DNA from: Aliivibrio sp.
GTDB taxonomy: Bacteria; Pseudomonadota; Gammaproteobacteria; Enterobacterales; Vibrionaceae
Direction: 5' to 3'
Assembly: GCA_024206155.1 (NCBI GenBank)
Contig: JAAGZR010000301.1
Span: 1-38,110 of the forward strand
Length of the DNA: 38,110 bases
The translations under genes and the position numbers were made by a program. The notes under the pieces are model-generated. The model saw only the letters and a list, made by a program, of their open reading frames with translations, did not search any database and was not told where the DNA came from. Shown piece by piece: positions 17,644 to 26,604 of the stretch (positions are counted from its first letter, which is position 1; each line of letters starts with the position of its first letter).

Positions 17644-18393
17644 TTAACTTCCACATACAGAACAAGAGGCTTGTTTCATTAATTTCATTTCTCGCCAATT
17701 CATCGATAGGGCATCAAGAATTAGTAGCTTACTAATTAAAGGTTGACCATAATTGGCTAATACTTTTATCGCTTCTAGGGCTTGAATTGAGCCAATAATT
17801 CCTACAACAGGGGACATTACACCTGCTTCTACACAAGTTAATGCTTGTTGACCAAATAAGCTGCTTAAACATTGGTAGCAAGGTTCATCACTTTGATAAG
17901 TGTAAACACTGACCTGACCTTCCATGCGAATAGCAGCACCAGAAACCAATGGCGTTTTAGATTCAAAACATAAGCGGTTTAATTGATTACGTGTATTCAC
18001 ATTATCGGTGCCATCAAGTACAAGATCATGAGAGGCAATCAAAGATCGTAATTCATCATCAGATAAGCGTTTATCTATGGTGTTGATGTGGCAGTTTGGG
18101 TTAATTCGATTTAATGCCACTTTAGCCGAAAGTACTTTCTTTTCACCAATGGTCTCATCACAGTGTAATACTTGTCGCTGAAGATTTGAAAGCTCTACGG
18201 TATCATCATCAACCAGGGTCAAATGTCCAATGCCCGCCACCGCTAAATATTGGCTGGATGCGCAACCAAGCCCGCCAGCTCCAATAATAAGTATAGAGCT
18301 TTCCTTTAATGCTTCTTGACCATCAAAATCAAAATTACGTAAGATGATCTGACGGTTATAGCGAAGCATTTCATTATCAGTTAATTCACTCAT
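17644..18393 (-). CDS. moeB: Molybdopterin-synthase adenylyltransferase MoeB
   Basis: E1-like enzyme that adenylates the C-terminus of MoaD so it can receive sulfur for molybdopterin synthesis. The track ORF begins 26 residues early. Homologues start M-x-E-L-x-D-x-E-M-L-R-Y-N-R-Q-I, so I use the ATG at 18393 (249 aa), 10 bp after the moeA stop. Visible features are the nucleotide-binding GAGGLGCASSQYL and two zinc-binding pairs, CYQC and CSVC, the latter just before the C-terminus. It forms an operon with moeA. ThiF is a close relative, but length and the moeA neighbour favour MoeB. Confidence 0.93.
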   Translation of the reverse strand: MSELTDNEMLRYNRQIILRNFDFDGQEALKESSILIIGAGGLGCASSQYLAVAGIGHLTLVDDDTVELSNLQRQVLHCDETIGEKKVLSAKVALNRINPNCHINTIDKRLSDDELRSLIASHDLVLDGTDNVNTRNQLNRLCFESKTPLVSGAAIRMEGQVSVYTYQSDEPCYQCLSSLFGQQALTCVEAGVMSPVVGIIGSIQALEAIKVLANYGQPLISKLLILDALSMNWREMKLMKQASCSVCGS

Positions 18394-18403
18394 AAATAAG
18401 CTC

Positions 18404-19648
18404 TTAGTATAGTGATGCGTTGAAAAGTTCGATGTTAACCGTTTCACCGGCTTCAACACGGCCACGCTCACGTTCTAATACGACGAAGCAATTCGCAACA
18501 CTCATTGAACTGAAGGCGCCAGAACCTTGATTACCTGTTGTAGAAACTTCAAATTGGCCTTGTTTATTAATTGAATAAATACCACGTTGATAGTCAGTAC
18601 GACCCGGATGTTTTTTAAATGCAGACGTTGCTTTTGCAGGGATTGCTTTTGGCGCTTCCCACTTTGTATGACCTGCAAGTTTAGCAAGCATTGGTTGAAC
18701 AAGAACATACATTGTCAGCATTGCTGAAACAGGATTTCCCGGTAAGCCACAGAAGTAAGCGTTAGGTAACTGGCCAAACGCAAAAGGTTTGCCTGGTTTA
18801 ATGGCTAATTTCCAAAAACCAATTTGACCTAGCTCATCTAGAATATCTTTGGTGTAATCGGCTTCGCCAACACTTACGCCGCCAGAAGTAACAACAACAT
18901 CCGCTTCTTTGTCTGCTTTTAAAAACACTTCTTTTAATGTTGCAGGACAGTCTGGAATAATGCCTAGGTCAATAGCTTCGCAACCAAAACGTTCAATTAA
19001 TACCTTGATACCGTAACGATTGCTGTCGTAGATTTGACCATCTTCTAGTGGTTGGCCAAGCGGTTTAAGTTCGTCACCTGTTGAGAAGAAAGCAACCTTT
19101 GGTTTACTTACAACCGAAATATCATTAATACCTAACGAAGCAATTAATGGGATATCGCGTGGTGTTAAACGATGACCTTTAGCAAGTACCGTTTGACCTT
19201 GAGATACATCGTCGCCAATCGGGCGAATGTTTGCTTGTGGCTTTACATCAGCAAGGTTAAGTTCAAAGGTAATGCCAGCATCAGATTCTACTGTTAATTC
19301 TTGCATAATAACCGCATCACAACCTTCAGGAATTTTAGCTCCAGTCATAATGCGAATAGTGGTTTGTGGCTGCCATTCACCTTCAAATGGCACACCAGCA
19401 AAGGATTTACCAGCAACGGGTAAGGTTAAAGATTGCTCTAAATCTGCAATACGTACCGCATAACCGTCCATTGCAGAGTTAGCAAATGGAGGAACATTAA
19501 TAGGAGAACAAATATTTTCAGCTAATACAAAGCCAATTGCGTCAGCAAGCGCTAAAGAATGGGTCTGTGATACTGGAGAAACTTGAGATAATAAGGTTTC
19601 TAAAGCGGTTTCTACTGGAATTAAACCTTGAGTTGCGCAGCAATCCAT
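18404..19648 (-). CDS. moeA: Molybdopterin molybdenumtransferase MoeA
   Basis: 414-aa enzyme that inserts molybdate into adenylylated molybdopterin. The N-terminal part contains ANSAMDGYAVR. The central MogA-like domain has FSTGDEL, TSGGVSVGEADY and KPGKPFAFG, then GLPGNPVSAML, and a C-terminal beta domain follows. Length matches E. coli MoeA. It is first in a moeA-moeB operon and divergent from folE with about 154 bp between starts. The cofactor it makes is needed by enzymes such as TMAO reductase, which fits the nearby tor sensors. Confidence 0.96.
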   Translation of the reverse strand: MDCCATQGLIPVETALETLLSQVSPVSQTHSLALADAIGFVLAENICSPINVPPFANSAMDGYAVRIADLEQSLTLPVAGKSFAGVPFEGEWQPQTTIRIMTGAKIPEGCDAVIMQELTVESDAGITFELNLADVKPQANIRPIGDDVSQGQTVLAKGHRLTPRDIPLIASLGINDISVVSKPKVAFFSTGDELKPLGQPLEDGQIYDSNRYGIKVLIERFGCEAIDLGIIPDCPATLKEVFLKADKEADVVVTSGGVSVGEADYTKDILDELGQIGFWKLAIKPGKPFAFGQLPNAYFCGLPGNPVSAMLTMYVLVQPMLAKLAGHTKWEAPKAIPAKATSAFKKHPGRTDYQRGIYSINKQGQFEVSTTGNQGSGAFSSMSVANCFVVLERERGRVEAGETVNIELFNASLY

Positions 19649-19802
19649 TAGGGTACTCTCTACATTAATCGTAATAATGATTGAACATTACCATATTTTG
19701 ACCTTTAACATCTAATAGACCTAATAAAATCAGGGTGTATTTATTTGACAGAGCAGGTATCCTTAGCGAAGTTCAATTGATTATGGAATTTTGGAGTATA
19801 CG

Positions 19803-20456
19803 ATGTCATCACTTAGTGAATCAGCCGTATTAGTGCGTGATGCCCTTGTTGCACGTGGTCTTGAGACGCCAATGAAAGAAAATGGTGTTAGTCGAGAAGA
19901 AAAAAAAGAGCGCATTGAAGAGCATATGCGCGAAATCTTAATGCTTTTAAGCCTTGATCTTAGTGATGATAGCTTAGAGGAGACACCACACCGTATTGCA
20001 AAGATGTATGTGGATGAAATTTTCTCTGGTTTAGATTATGCAAATTTTCCAAAAATCACAGTGATTGAAAATAAAATGAATTGTGATGAAATGGTGCGTG
20101 TTAATGATATTACGCTAACCAGTACTTGTGAGCATCATCTAGTGACGATTGATGGTAAGGCTACGGTTGCTTATATCCCGCGTGGAAAGATCATCGGATT
20201 ATCTAAAATTAACCGCATTGTCCGCTTCTTTGCGCAGCGTCCTCAAGTTCAAGAGCGCATGACTCAGCAAATATTAGTGGCTTTGCAAACCTTATTAGGT
20301 AGTGATGATGTGGCTATCACAATGGAAGCGACGCATTATTGTGTTAAGTCTCGCGGCGTAATGGATGCGACAAGCAGCACAACAACGACTGCGCTTGGTG
20401 GGATCTTTAAGAGAAACCCAGCGACAAGACATGAGTTTTTAAGCGGTATTCGTTAG
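19803..20456 (+). CDS. folE: GTP cyclohydrolase I
   Basis: Converts GTP to 7,8-dihydroneopterin triphosphate, the first step of folate and pterin synthesis. The track starts at a TTG (19791), but GGAG at 19793-19796 lies 6 nt before the ATG at 19803, so the protein is [11 protein letters not shown]..., 217 aa. Family motifs are [45 protein letters not shown] and HYCVKSRG. The cysteines and histidine of the zinc site are all present. It is a single gene with its own terminator. Confidence 0.97.
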   Translation: MSSLSESAVLVRDALVARGLETPMKENGVSREEKKERIEEHMREILMLLSLDLSDDSLEETPHRIAKMYVDEIFSGLDYANFPKITVIENKMNCDEMVRVNDITLTSTCEHHLVTIDGKATVAYIPRGKIIGLSKINRIVRFFAQRPQVQERMTQQILVALQTLLGSDDVAITMEATHYCVKSRGVMDATSSTTTTALGGIFKRNPATRHEFLSGIR

Positions 20457-20481
20457 ATATTATTATAAAGTAGACAGAAAA

Positions 20482-20520
20482 AAGCCAGTGACTTAGTTAA
20501 TAAGGCACTGGCTTCTTTTA
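20482..20520 (+). terminator. Terminator after folE
   Basis: AAGCCAGTG / CACTGGCTT perfect 9-bp stem with a 15-nt loop, then a T-rich tail. The A-run on the other side may serve the convergent cls gene. Confidence 0.85.
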
Positions 20521-20530
20521 TTGTGTATTT

Positions 20531-21985
20531 TTAAAGCAGAGGGCTGAACATTGAAAAGAAGCGTTCAGTAAAGCGATGAGGTAAGTTGCGCTGTTGCCAT
20601 ATCACGAGTTCTATCGGGGTAGATTGCTCTAGATAACCGTTTAATACCCGTGATAATTGTTTGGTAAATTCAGGGTCATCAACGATCAAACTGACTTCAA
20701 AATTTAACCCAAAGCTACGCATATCTAAATTCACGGTACCAATAATGCAATAGCTATCATCAATCACTACTGATTTCGTATGTAGCAGACCGCCATTAAA
20801 CTCATAAATATGAACGCCTGCTTTTAATAGCGTTTCAAAAAATGATTTAGATGCCCAACTGACCATTAAAGAGTCATTTTTCTTTGGTAAAATCAGTTTT
20901 ACCTCTACACCACGATGAGCCGTAGTTCGTAACGTATGTAGTAATATTTCACTCGGTACAAAATAAGGGGTAGTAATGGTGATTGATTTTCTTGCTTGAT
21001 TAATCGCGGTAATTAAAACTTGCTGAATAATATCGTCAGGCATCCCAGGTCCTGATGGAACAACTTGTGTCGTATGGTTAAATGGGTCAATCGATATTGG
21101 ACATTCAGGGAGAGCTGGTAATTCACGCATCCCTGTTTCTACTTCCCAATCCCATGCATGAATCGTATTTAAAACAGCAACATTAGGGCCTGTAATGCGG
21201 ATCATGACATCAACCCATTGCCCAACCCCTGAGTTTTGCTTGAAGTATTGTGGATCAACGAGATTCATTGAGCCTGTGTAAGCCACTTTATTATCGATAA
21301 TTACAATTTTACGATGTAGGCGTAGATCCAGTCGACGAAAGAACATACGAAATGGACTTACACTTAATGCTTCTACTAGGTTAACACCTGAATCTTTCAG
21401 CAGCTTTGGCCAATGACTTTTGAAAAATTCGATACTACCTGCCGAATCCAAAAGCACGTTAACCGTTACTCCTCGCTTTGCGGCTTTGATTAATGCACTA
21501 GCAACACTGTCAGCTAATCCACCATGATGCCAAATGTAAAATTCCATATTGATTTCACGTTCTGCTTTTTCAATGTCACGAACAATAGCAGTGAGGATCT
21601 CTGATGGTGTATTGAGTAAAGATAAAGTATCTCCGCTGAGAGCGGGTATGCCTACCCGATTTGAGCAGAGATTATGTATTGACGAAATTCGATGAGAGAT
21701 TGATTGTGGTTGATGGTGTTGACAATGGTGGACTTGTGCAAACCACTCCTCATAAGGCGTAAACATAGTCTTTGCACGCTCCCCTCTTGTTCGTCCTAAG
21801 TTTAACTCACCGATCAGAAAGTAAGCGATTACACCAAGAACAGGAATGATATATATGATCATTAACCACGCAAGTGAGACGCCAACAGGTCTTGGTTTGA
21901 AAACCACACGTATAGTTACACCAGCTACTAATAACCAATATAAGATGAAACCGATAAGAGTAAGCGCTTGATAAAATTTATCCAT
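20531..21985 (-). CDS. cls: Cardiolipin synthase, ClsA type
   Basis: Membrane phospholipase-D-family enzyme that joins two phosphatidylglycerols into cardiolipin. The track begins at a TTG (22000). The ATG at 21985 (MDKFYQALTLIGF..., 484 aa) follows CAAGG and aligns with the usual ClsA start. Two N-terminal membrane helices are at about 5-27 and 38-60. The two HKD motifs are LHRKIVIIDNKVAYTGSMNL and LHTKSVVIDDSYCIIGTVNLD. Length is normal for ClsA. It is convergent with folE and divergent from the transporter gene. Confidence 0.95.
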   Translation of the reverse strand: MDKFYQALTLIGFILYWLLVAGVTIRVVFKPRPVGVSLAWLMIIYIIPVLGVIAYFLIGELNLGRTRGERAKTMFTPYEEWFAQVHHCQHHQPQSISHRISSIHNLCSNRVGIPALSGDTLSLLNTPSEILTAIVRDIEKAEREINMEFYIWHHGGLADSVASALIKAAKRGVTVNVLLDSAGSIEFFKSHWPKLLKDSGVNLVEALSVSPFRMFFRRLDLRLHRKIVIIDNKVAYTGSMNLVDPQYFKQNSGVGQWVDVMIRITGPNVAVLNTIHAWDWEVETGMRELPALPECPISIDPFNHTTQVVPSGPGMPDDIIQQVLITAINQARKSITITTPYFVPSEILLHTLRTTAHRGVEVKLILPKKNDSLMVSWASKSFFETLLKAGVHIYEFNGGLLHTKSVVIDDSYCIIGTVNLDMRSFGLNFEVSLIVDDPEFTKQLSRVLNGYLEQSTPIELVIWQQRNLPHRFTERFFSMFSPLL

Positions 21986-22000
21986 AAACCTTGCTCGCAA

Positions 22001-22293
22001 GAGTGGTAAGTGAATCTATATTAAATCAGGAGTCGAAGCAAATAAGTAGGGGATAAGTAAAATATTTACAAAATAAAGCGTATTGATGGTTTTGTAAACA
22101 TCTAAGTTAAAAAAGAGAGCTGTACGTTAAAAAATACAGTTAATGTGGTTTCAATTTTATTCTCAAACTGTTTTACTTGCAAATATTGGGCATTATTCAA
22201 CATTTTTTAGAGTGTACATAATTTTATACACCATTTTGATGCTCATATATAAACACAGTGCATACACAACAATATAGAATATTTGGAGAATTT
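22001..22293. other. AT-rich divergent intergenic region (cls / NSS transporter)
   Basis: About 290 bp holding the promoters of two divergent genes. I see no confident operator, RNA or repeat in it. Confidence 0.5.
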
Positions 22294-22299
22294 GTGGCT

Positions 22300-23724
22300 A
22301 TGAGTAATACCACTAAGCCCCGTGATACCTGGGGTTCAAAATTAGGATTTGTAATGGCTGCGGCAGGTTCTGCTGTTGGTCTAGGTAATATTTGGAAATT
22401 TCCATATACAGCGGGTGAGAATGGAGGTGGTGCATTTGTTGCTATTTATCTGTTCTTTGTGATTTTTATTGGTTTTAGCGTAATGCTAACTGAGTTTGCT
22501 ATCGGTCGTCGTACTCAAAAATCGGCAGTTGGTGCATTTAAGTCGACGGATCGTCGTTGGACGTTTGCTGGTGTGATTGGTGTAGCTAGTGGCTTATTAA
22601 TCATGGGGTTTTACCCGGTTGTTGGTGGTTGGGCAATTGCTTATATCGGTAAAGTAGGGGCAGGTCTTTTAGATGCTCCTGAGGCGATTGGTGATAGTTT
22701 TGGTGGATTTATTTCTGATCCAGTTCAACCATTAATGTGGATGGGTGCATATTTACTTTTAAATATCGTTATCGTAATGAAGGGTATTTCAGGCGGTATT
22801 GAGAAAGCTGGCAAGATATTAATGCCGTTACTGTTTATTATTCTAATCATTGTTTCAGTAAAAGGCTTAATGCTTCCTGGCGCGATGGAGGGCCTTGAAT
22901 TCCTATTCAGCCCTGATTTCTCTAAAATTGATAGTAACGTTATTCTTGCTGCGCTTGGTCAAGCATTCTTCTCATTATCTCTTGGTATGGGTTGCATGAT
23001 GACTTATGGCTCTTATCTGAAGAAGAAAGAGAACTTAGTTCAAACAACGGCAATGGTTACCGCAATGGATACTGGTGTTGCGATCCTTGCTGGTGTAGCA
23101 ATGTTCCCTGCAATGTTTGCGTTTGGTATGGCACCAACAGCAGGCCCAGGTCTTGTATTTGTAGTTGTACCTCAGCTGTTTGCTGAAATGGGTGGCGTTA
23201 TTGGTCTTCTACTTGCTTTGATGTTCTTCATTGGTTTAAGTGTGGCTGCATTAACATCTTCTGTTTCATTACTGGAAGTTGTGGTTTCTTACTTAATTGA
23301 TGAGAAAGGCTTATCACGAGTTAAAGCGGTTATTACAGCAAGTTTAGTGATGGCTATTCTGTGTATCTTTGCTTCACTATCTTTAGGTGGTGTTGGACCA
23401 ACATTGTTTGATACTGGTGCGTTTGATATTTTCGATCTTCTAACAGATAAGATCTTCTTAGCAGTTGGCGGTATGTTGGTATGTATCTTTGCCGGTTGGA
23501 GATTGAAGCGTGAAGATTTAGAAAATGAAGTGACAAACGACGGCGAAGTAAAGTTCCCGCTGTTTGGCTTATGGTACGCTTTAGTTAAGTACATTATCCC
23601 TGTTGCAATCGCAATCGTTGCATTCATGGGTATCTCATCTGGTTTTGATAGTGGTAAAGGCCCTATCATGCTACTAGGTGTAGCTATTATTGCTGGCTCA
23701 GCGTTAATCTCGAAGAAGTTTTAA
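22300..23724 (+). CDS. Sodium-dependent transporter, NSS (neurotransmitter:sodium symporter) family
   Basis: LeuT-fold symporter with about 11-12 membrane helices that uses the sodium gradient to import an amino acid or related amine; the substrate cannot be read from the sequence. The hallmark first helix is GSAVGLGNIWKFPYTAGENGGGAF. The track ORF starts 14 codons early. GGAG at 22285 sits 5 nt before a GTG (22294, MAMSNTTKP) and 11 nt before this ATG (22300, MSNTTKPRDTW), so either could be used. It is a single gene with a strong terminator. Confidence 0.93.
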   Translation: MSNTTKPRDTWGSKLGFVMAAAGSAVGLGNIWKFPYTAGENGGGAFVAIYLFFVIFIGFSVMLTEFAIGRRTQKSAVGAFKSTDRRWTFAGVIGVASGLLIMGFYPVVGGWAIAYIGKVGAGLLDAPEAIGDSFGGFISDPVQPLMWMGAYLLLNIVIVMKGISGGIEKAGKILMPLLFIILIIVSVKGLMLPGAMEGLEFLFSPDFSKIDSNVILAALGQAFFSLSLGMGCMMTYGSYLKKKENLVQTTAMVTAMDTGVAILAGVAMFPAMFAFGMAPTAGPGLVFVVVPQLFAEMGGVIGLLLALMFFIGLSVAALTSSVSLLEVVVSYLIDEKGLSRVKAVITASLVMAILCIFASLSLGGVGPTLFDTGAFDIFDLLTDKIFLAVGGMLVCIFAGWRLKREDLENEVTNDGEVKFPLFGLWYALVKYIIPVAIAIVAFMGISSGFDSGKGPIMLLGVAIIAGSALISKKF

Positions 23725-23753
23725 TCTGAGATAATCAGTAAAGAAATAAATAG

Positions 23754-23783
23754 AAACGAGAGCCTGGTAGCTCTCGTTTTTTT
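23754..23783 (+). terminator. Terminator after the NSS transporter
   Basis: AAACGAGAGC / GCTCTCGTTT perfect 10-bp stem, 6-nt loop, then seven or more Ts. Confidence 0.92.
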
Positions 23784-23841
23784 ATACCTAAATATAGGGA
23801 TGTTAATCAGTAATAGATGATTGTAATGTCGCCTAAGATCT

Positions 23842-24005
23842 TATACCAATCTACATAAGTATTTGATCATTCTTGCTTGTTAAAATCGATTATATCTGCG
23901 TTATAAATTTTGCAATTAGATCAAATGGTTATTGCAATTCATGCCTTGCTCTAATCGATTTTTCCTACGTAATTATCTGAACAACGACTTATCCAGAATG
24001 GTATT
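23842..24005. repeat. Nested inverted-repeat (MITE-like) intergenic element
   Basis: About 164 bp. The outer ends are imperfect inverted repeats: ATACCAATCTACATAAGT on the left against ATACCATTCTGGATAAGT read from the right. Inside them is a perfect inverted pair AAAATCGATTA / TAATCGATTTT (23882-23892 and 23952-23962), and further in an ATTTTGCAATTA / TTATTGCAATT pair around the centre. There is no ORF. The layout is that of a non-autonomous mobile or palindromic dispersed element, and from memory similar sequences are common between Aliivibrio genes. Only one full copy is seen in this window. Confidence 0.7.
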
Positions 24006-24024
24006 ACTTTTATTTATACAAACA

Positions 24025-24051
24025 TAAAAAAGCCTGATAAATAATCAGGCT
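24025..24051 (-). terminator. Terminator after the ychJ-like gene
   Basis: On the minus strand AGCCTGAT / ATCAGGCT pairs over a 5-nt loop and runs into TTTTTTATG. It is about 30 bp past the stop codon. Confidence 0.88.
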
Positions 24052-24080
24052 GTTATTTTTAGTGCGCATGTTCAATTAGG

Positions 24081-24479
24081 TTATTCAACTTCACCATCAA
24101 TATAATACCACTTACCATTTTCCTTTAAAAAACGAGAGTGTTCTTTTAATTGATGTAATTGACCATCTTCTGAATAGGTTGCTTTAAATGAAACAAAACC
24201 TTCATTATCAATTTGATCAGATAGATGTGCAGAGATTACTTTTAACTTACGCCAATCAAGTTGGATTGAACCTTCAATACCTTCTCTAAACTCTTCGGCG
24301 TTACAAGTGGGGTGATAAGTATTAATAATATATTGAGTAAGTTTCTTTACATGAGCACTGTAGCGTGACCGCATCAATAACTCTGGTGTTATTGCTAAAG
24401 CATGGTTGTTGTGAATAGGCTCACAACACACTGAATAATTTTTTTTAGTACCACACGGGCAATGATTCGATTTAGACAT
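24081..24479 (-). CDS. YchJ-like SEC-C motif protein
   Basis: 132 aa from the ATG at 24479 (MSKSNHCPCGTKK...). The track start at 24512 would overlap the preceding gene and add 11 residues. An N-terminal SEC-C zinc motif (CPCGTKKNYSVCCEP) is followed by the UPF0225 core LLMRSRYSAHV ... RFLKENGKWYYIDG. E. coli YchJ has a second SEC-C motif at its C-terminus; this protein stops right after YYIDGEVE and lacks it. No function is established for the family beyond likely zinc binding. It lies 16 bp after the EAL-HDOD gene and is probably co-transcribed with it. Confidence 0.82.
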   Translation of the reverse strand: MSKSNHCPCGTKKNYSVCCEPIHNNHALAITPELLMRSRYSAHVKKLTQYIINTYHPTCNAEEFREGIEGSIQLDWRKLKVISAHLSDQIDNEGFVSFKATYSEDGQLHQLKEHSRFLKENGKWYYIDGEVE

Positions 24480-24495
24480 TGTTAATACTTGCTCT

Positions 24496-25698
24496 TTAAT
24501 TTTCCATGTCATCTACCCATTCGGCAGATTCTTTGTAGCAGCTTGTAAATTCTTCTTCAGTAATCTTCAAGGTGGCACAGCATTTTGAAACGACGTCCCA
24601 ATTAGCTTTCTCATAACTTTCAATTGCTAAAATGAGCATACCAAGCGCACCTTTACGTTCAGTAAGAGCTAGCTTTATTTCTGTTGAAATAGGTAAGTTC
24701 TTAAGTAAGCTATTTAAAGGTTGGTCTAATAGTGGTTCTAATAATGAAAATAAGCCGACTAAAAATGCTTGACTTGGGTCAAGTTTAATATTTGTCTTTG
24801 TTACAATCAGTTCACACAATTTAGCCCTATGAATAGATAATGTATACAGTGATTGAGGTTTATCTTTTGTAGCATGAGCTACGGCAACTAAGGAGATAAA
24901 TTGACGCAACTTAATCTCTCCCAAATAAACCAGAGCTTGCTTAAACGAAGTAATTGGTTTATCGATAATCGAAGAGGAATTTACAAAGCGTAATAACTTA
25001 TAAGAGAGAGAAACATCTTGAACTAGATATTTTTCGACTGCGGTAAAATCGACAATAGGCGCTGATATTTCTTGATACAATTGCATGATAGACAACTGGT
25101 TTGGTTGAATTGCTCTTTGTTGCAACATTTCAGGTTTGCTAAAAAAGTAGCCTTGAAAATAAGTAAAACCTGCCGCTTTTGCTTGTTCGAATTCTTCGTA
25201 AGTTTCTACTTTTTCCGCTAAAAATTCGATGTTGTATTTTTCACAGTGGCGGATAAATAACTTCGCCTTTAAAATAGGAGTTGCTCGAATATCAAACTTG
25301 ATGATATCTATGTAAGGTAAAAAAGGCGTCCATAGAGGGTCTGGTTCAAAGTCATCTAGAGCTAACTTATAACCACGCTTAGATAATTTTTTGATGGCAT
25401 TAAGTAGTTCTTGATTTGGAATGCAATCTTCGAGGATTTCAACCACTAAATTATTGGAGCTGAATAAAGTAGGTACCAAGTTGATTAAGCTTTGATGGGG
25501 AAAGTTTACAAATCCAAGTTTGTTATTTGTCGCATTACACTGAGAGCTTAGGAAGTGGTCTGACAGTAATCGGCTTGTTGCTGCTTCTGCTTCAACAGCA
25601 GGAAAGGTGTTTTTTGGACCATCACGGAACAATAATTCATAACCAATCGTATTTTTTTTCAAGTCTAGGATCGGTTGACGAGCAACATATGAGTACAT
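24496..25698 (-). CDS. EAL-HDOD domain signalling protein
   Basis: 400 aa, soluble. Residues 1 to about 200 form an EAL-type (cyclic-di-GMP phosphodiesterase) domain: ELL in GYELLFRD (E21), VNFP, EILED, LALDDFEPD, IKFD, AEKVE and QGYFFSKP. Residues about 205-390 form an HDOD domain (VEKYLVQDVSLSYKLLRFVNSS). Most metal-ligand positions are kept, but the usual DDFG loop reads DDFE, so activity is uncertain. Related Vibrio proteins affect motility or cyclic-di-GMP signalling. It lies downstream of lpxH across a spacer containing two hairpins. Confidence 0.9.
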   Translation of the reverse strand: MYSYVARQPILDLKKNTIGYELLFRDGPKNTFPAVEAEAATSRLLSDHFLSSQCNATNNKLGFVNFPHQSLINLVPTLFSSNNLVVEILEDCIPNQELLNAIKKLSKRGYKLALDDFEPDPLWTPFLPYIDIIKFDIRATPILKAKLFIRHCEKYNIEFLAEKVETYEEFEQAKAAGFTYFQGYFFSKPEMLQQRAIQPNQLSIMQLYQEISAPIVDFTAVEKYLVQDVSLSYKLLRFVNSSSIIDKPITSFKQALVYLGEIKLRQFISLVAVAHATKDKPQSLYTLSIHRAKLCELIVTKTNIKLDPSQAFLVGLFSLLEPLLDQPLNSLLKNLPISTEIKLALTERKGALGMLILAIESYEKANWDVVSKCCATLKITEEEFTSCYKESAEWVDDMEN

Positions 25699-25742
25699 AA
25701 CAACTATTCTCTACAGCGTGTTGGATCGAAACTTGTATCATC

Positions 25743-25796
25743 ATAGTCTTTTTATGGTAAAAAGACTATAAATCTCCTTATTGGATAGATAAGGAG
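25743..25796 (-). other. Two adjacent perfect hairpins between lpxH and the EAL-HDOD gene
   Basis: On the plus strand ATAGTCTTTTTA / TAAAAAGACTAT (12-bp stem, 3-nt loop, 25743-25769) is followed by CTCCTTAT / ATAAGGAG (8-bp stem, 7-nt loop, 25774-25796). In the direction of transcription the GC-richer hairpin comes first, just after lpxH, and is followed by a T-rich stretch, so it may be the lpxH terminator. The second would lie in the leader of the EAL-HDOD gene. Confidence 0.6.
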
Positions 25797-25812
25797 CGGT
25801 CATTAATGTGAT

Positions 25813-26538
25813 TTATTTAAAACTTTTATTCTGAAGTGTATATTTATTGTTCTCAAATTCAAGAATAGATCCTTGAGTATACCAATCACCAAGCACAATA
25901 CGCGTCATTTCTTCTGAGTTGTGATTAAAAGTATGCACATTGGGGCGATGTGTATGTCCGTGGATCAGTCTTTTAACGCCTGCTTCTCGCATTACTCTTT
26001 CTACTTCACTTTGAGTAACGTCCATAATCGTGAGTTTTTTGTGCTGTTTCTTTTCTTTGATTTTATCCTGCACATTTTTAACAATACGTTGGCGAATAAA
26101 CAGAGGAATACGGTTAAATACCCATTGTAGCCATGGTTGATGGACTTTAGCTCGGAACTCTTGATATTTGATATCATCAATACATAAGGTATCACCGTGC
26201 ATGATAAGTACTTTTTCGTTATTAATATCAATCACGGTGTGATCTTCTAGGAGTTGAACTCCTGTTTCTTTACAAAAGCGTTTATTTAATAAAAAGTCAC
26301 GATTACCCTGAATGAAGTAACACTTAACACCATGTTGGGTTAACGATTTAAATGCTTCTTTAATTACCACATTAAAGGGAGAGTTATCATCATCACCGAT
26401 CCAAAACTCAAACAAATCACCTAACACATACAGTTTCTCTGCATGGATAGCCTCTGTATTCATAAAGTCTAAAAAACAATCAGTAATATCAGGGCGAAGA
26501 GGTGAGAGATGAAGATCAGAAATAAATAAAATAGTCAT
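25813..26538 (-). CDS. lpxH: UDP-2,3-diacylglucosamine diphosphatase
   Basis: 241-aa peripheral inner-membrane metallophosphoesterase of lipid A synthesis. It cleaves UDP-2,3-diacylglucosamine to lipid X and UMP. The metal-site motifs are all visible in order: [30 protein letters not shown] and HGHTHRP. It sits next to ppiB and cysS, a neighbourhood also found in enterobacteria. The ribosome site before the ATG is weak. Confidence 0.96.
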   Translation of the reverse strand: MTILFISDLHLSPLRPDITDCFLDFMNTEAIHAEKLYVLGDLFEFWIGDDDNSPFNVVIKEAFKSLTQHGVKCYFIQGNRDFLLNKRFCKETGVQLLEDHTVIDINNEKVLIMHGDTLCIDDIKYQEFRAKVHQPWLQWVFNRIPLFIRQRIVKNVQDKIKEKKQHKKLTIMDVTQSEVERVMREAGVKRLIHGHTHRPNVHTFNHNSEEMTRIVLGDWYTQGSILEFENNKYTLQNKSFK

Positions 26539-26604
26539 AGAATGCTTTTTGTTGGAGTGATGAAGATGCTAGCCCTTAAGAAATAAGAGCCAGCATAAAC
26601 AGAA

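Larger units (their letters stand above)
23725..24080. other. 356-bp non-coding interval between convergent genes
   Basis: It contains the transporter terminator, a 164-bp nested inverted-repeat element and the terminator of the ychJ-like gene, all listed separately. No credible ORF. Confidence 0.8.

Noticed and set aside
18394-18471. N-terminal 26-residue extension of moeB in the ORF track
   Set aside because: It overlaps the end of moeA and is absent from the usual MoeB start, which matches the ATG at 18393.
23289-23669. 126-aa minus-strand ORF within the NSS transporter
   Set aside because: Antisense shadow of the transporter; no independent support.
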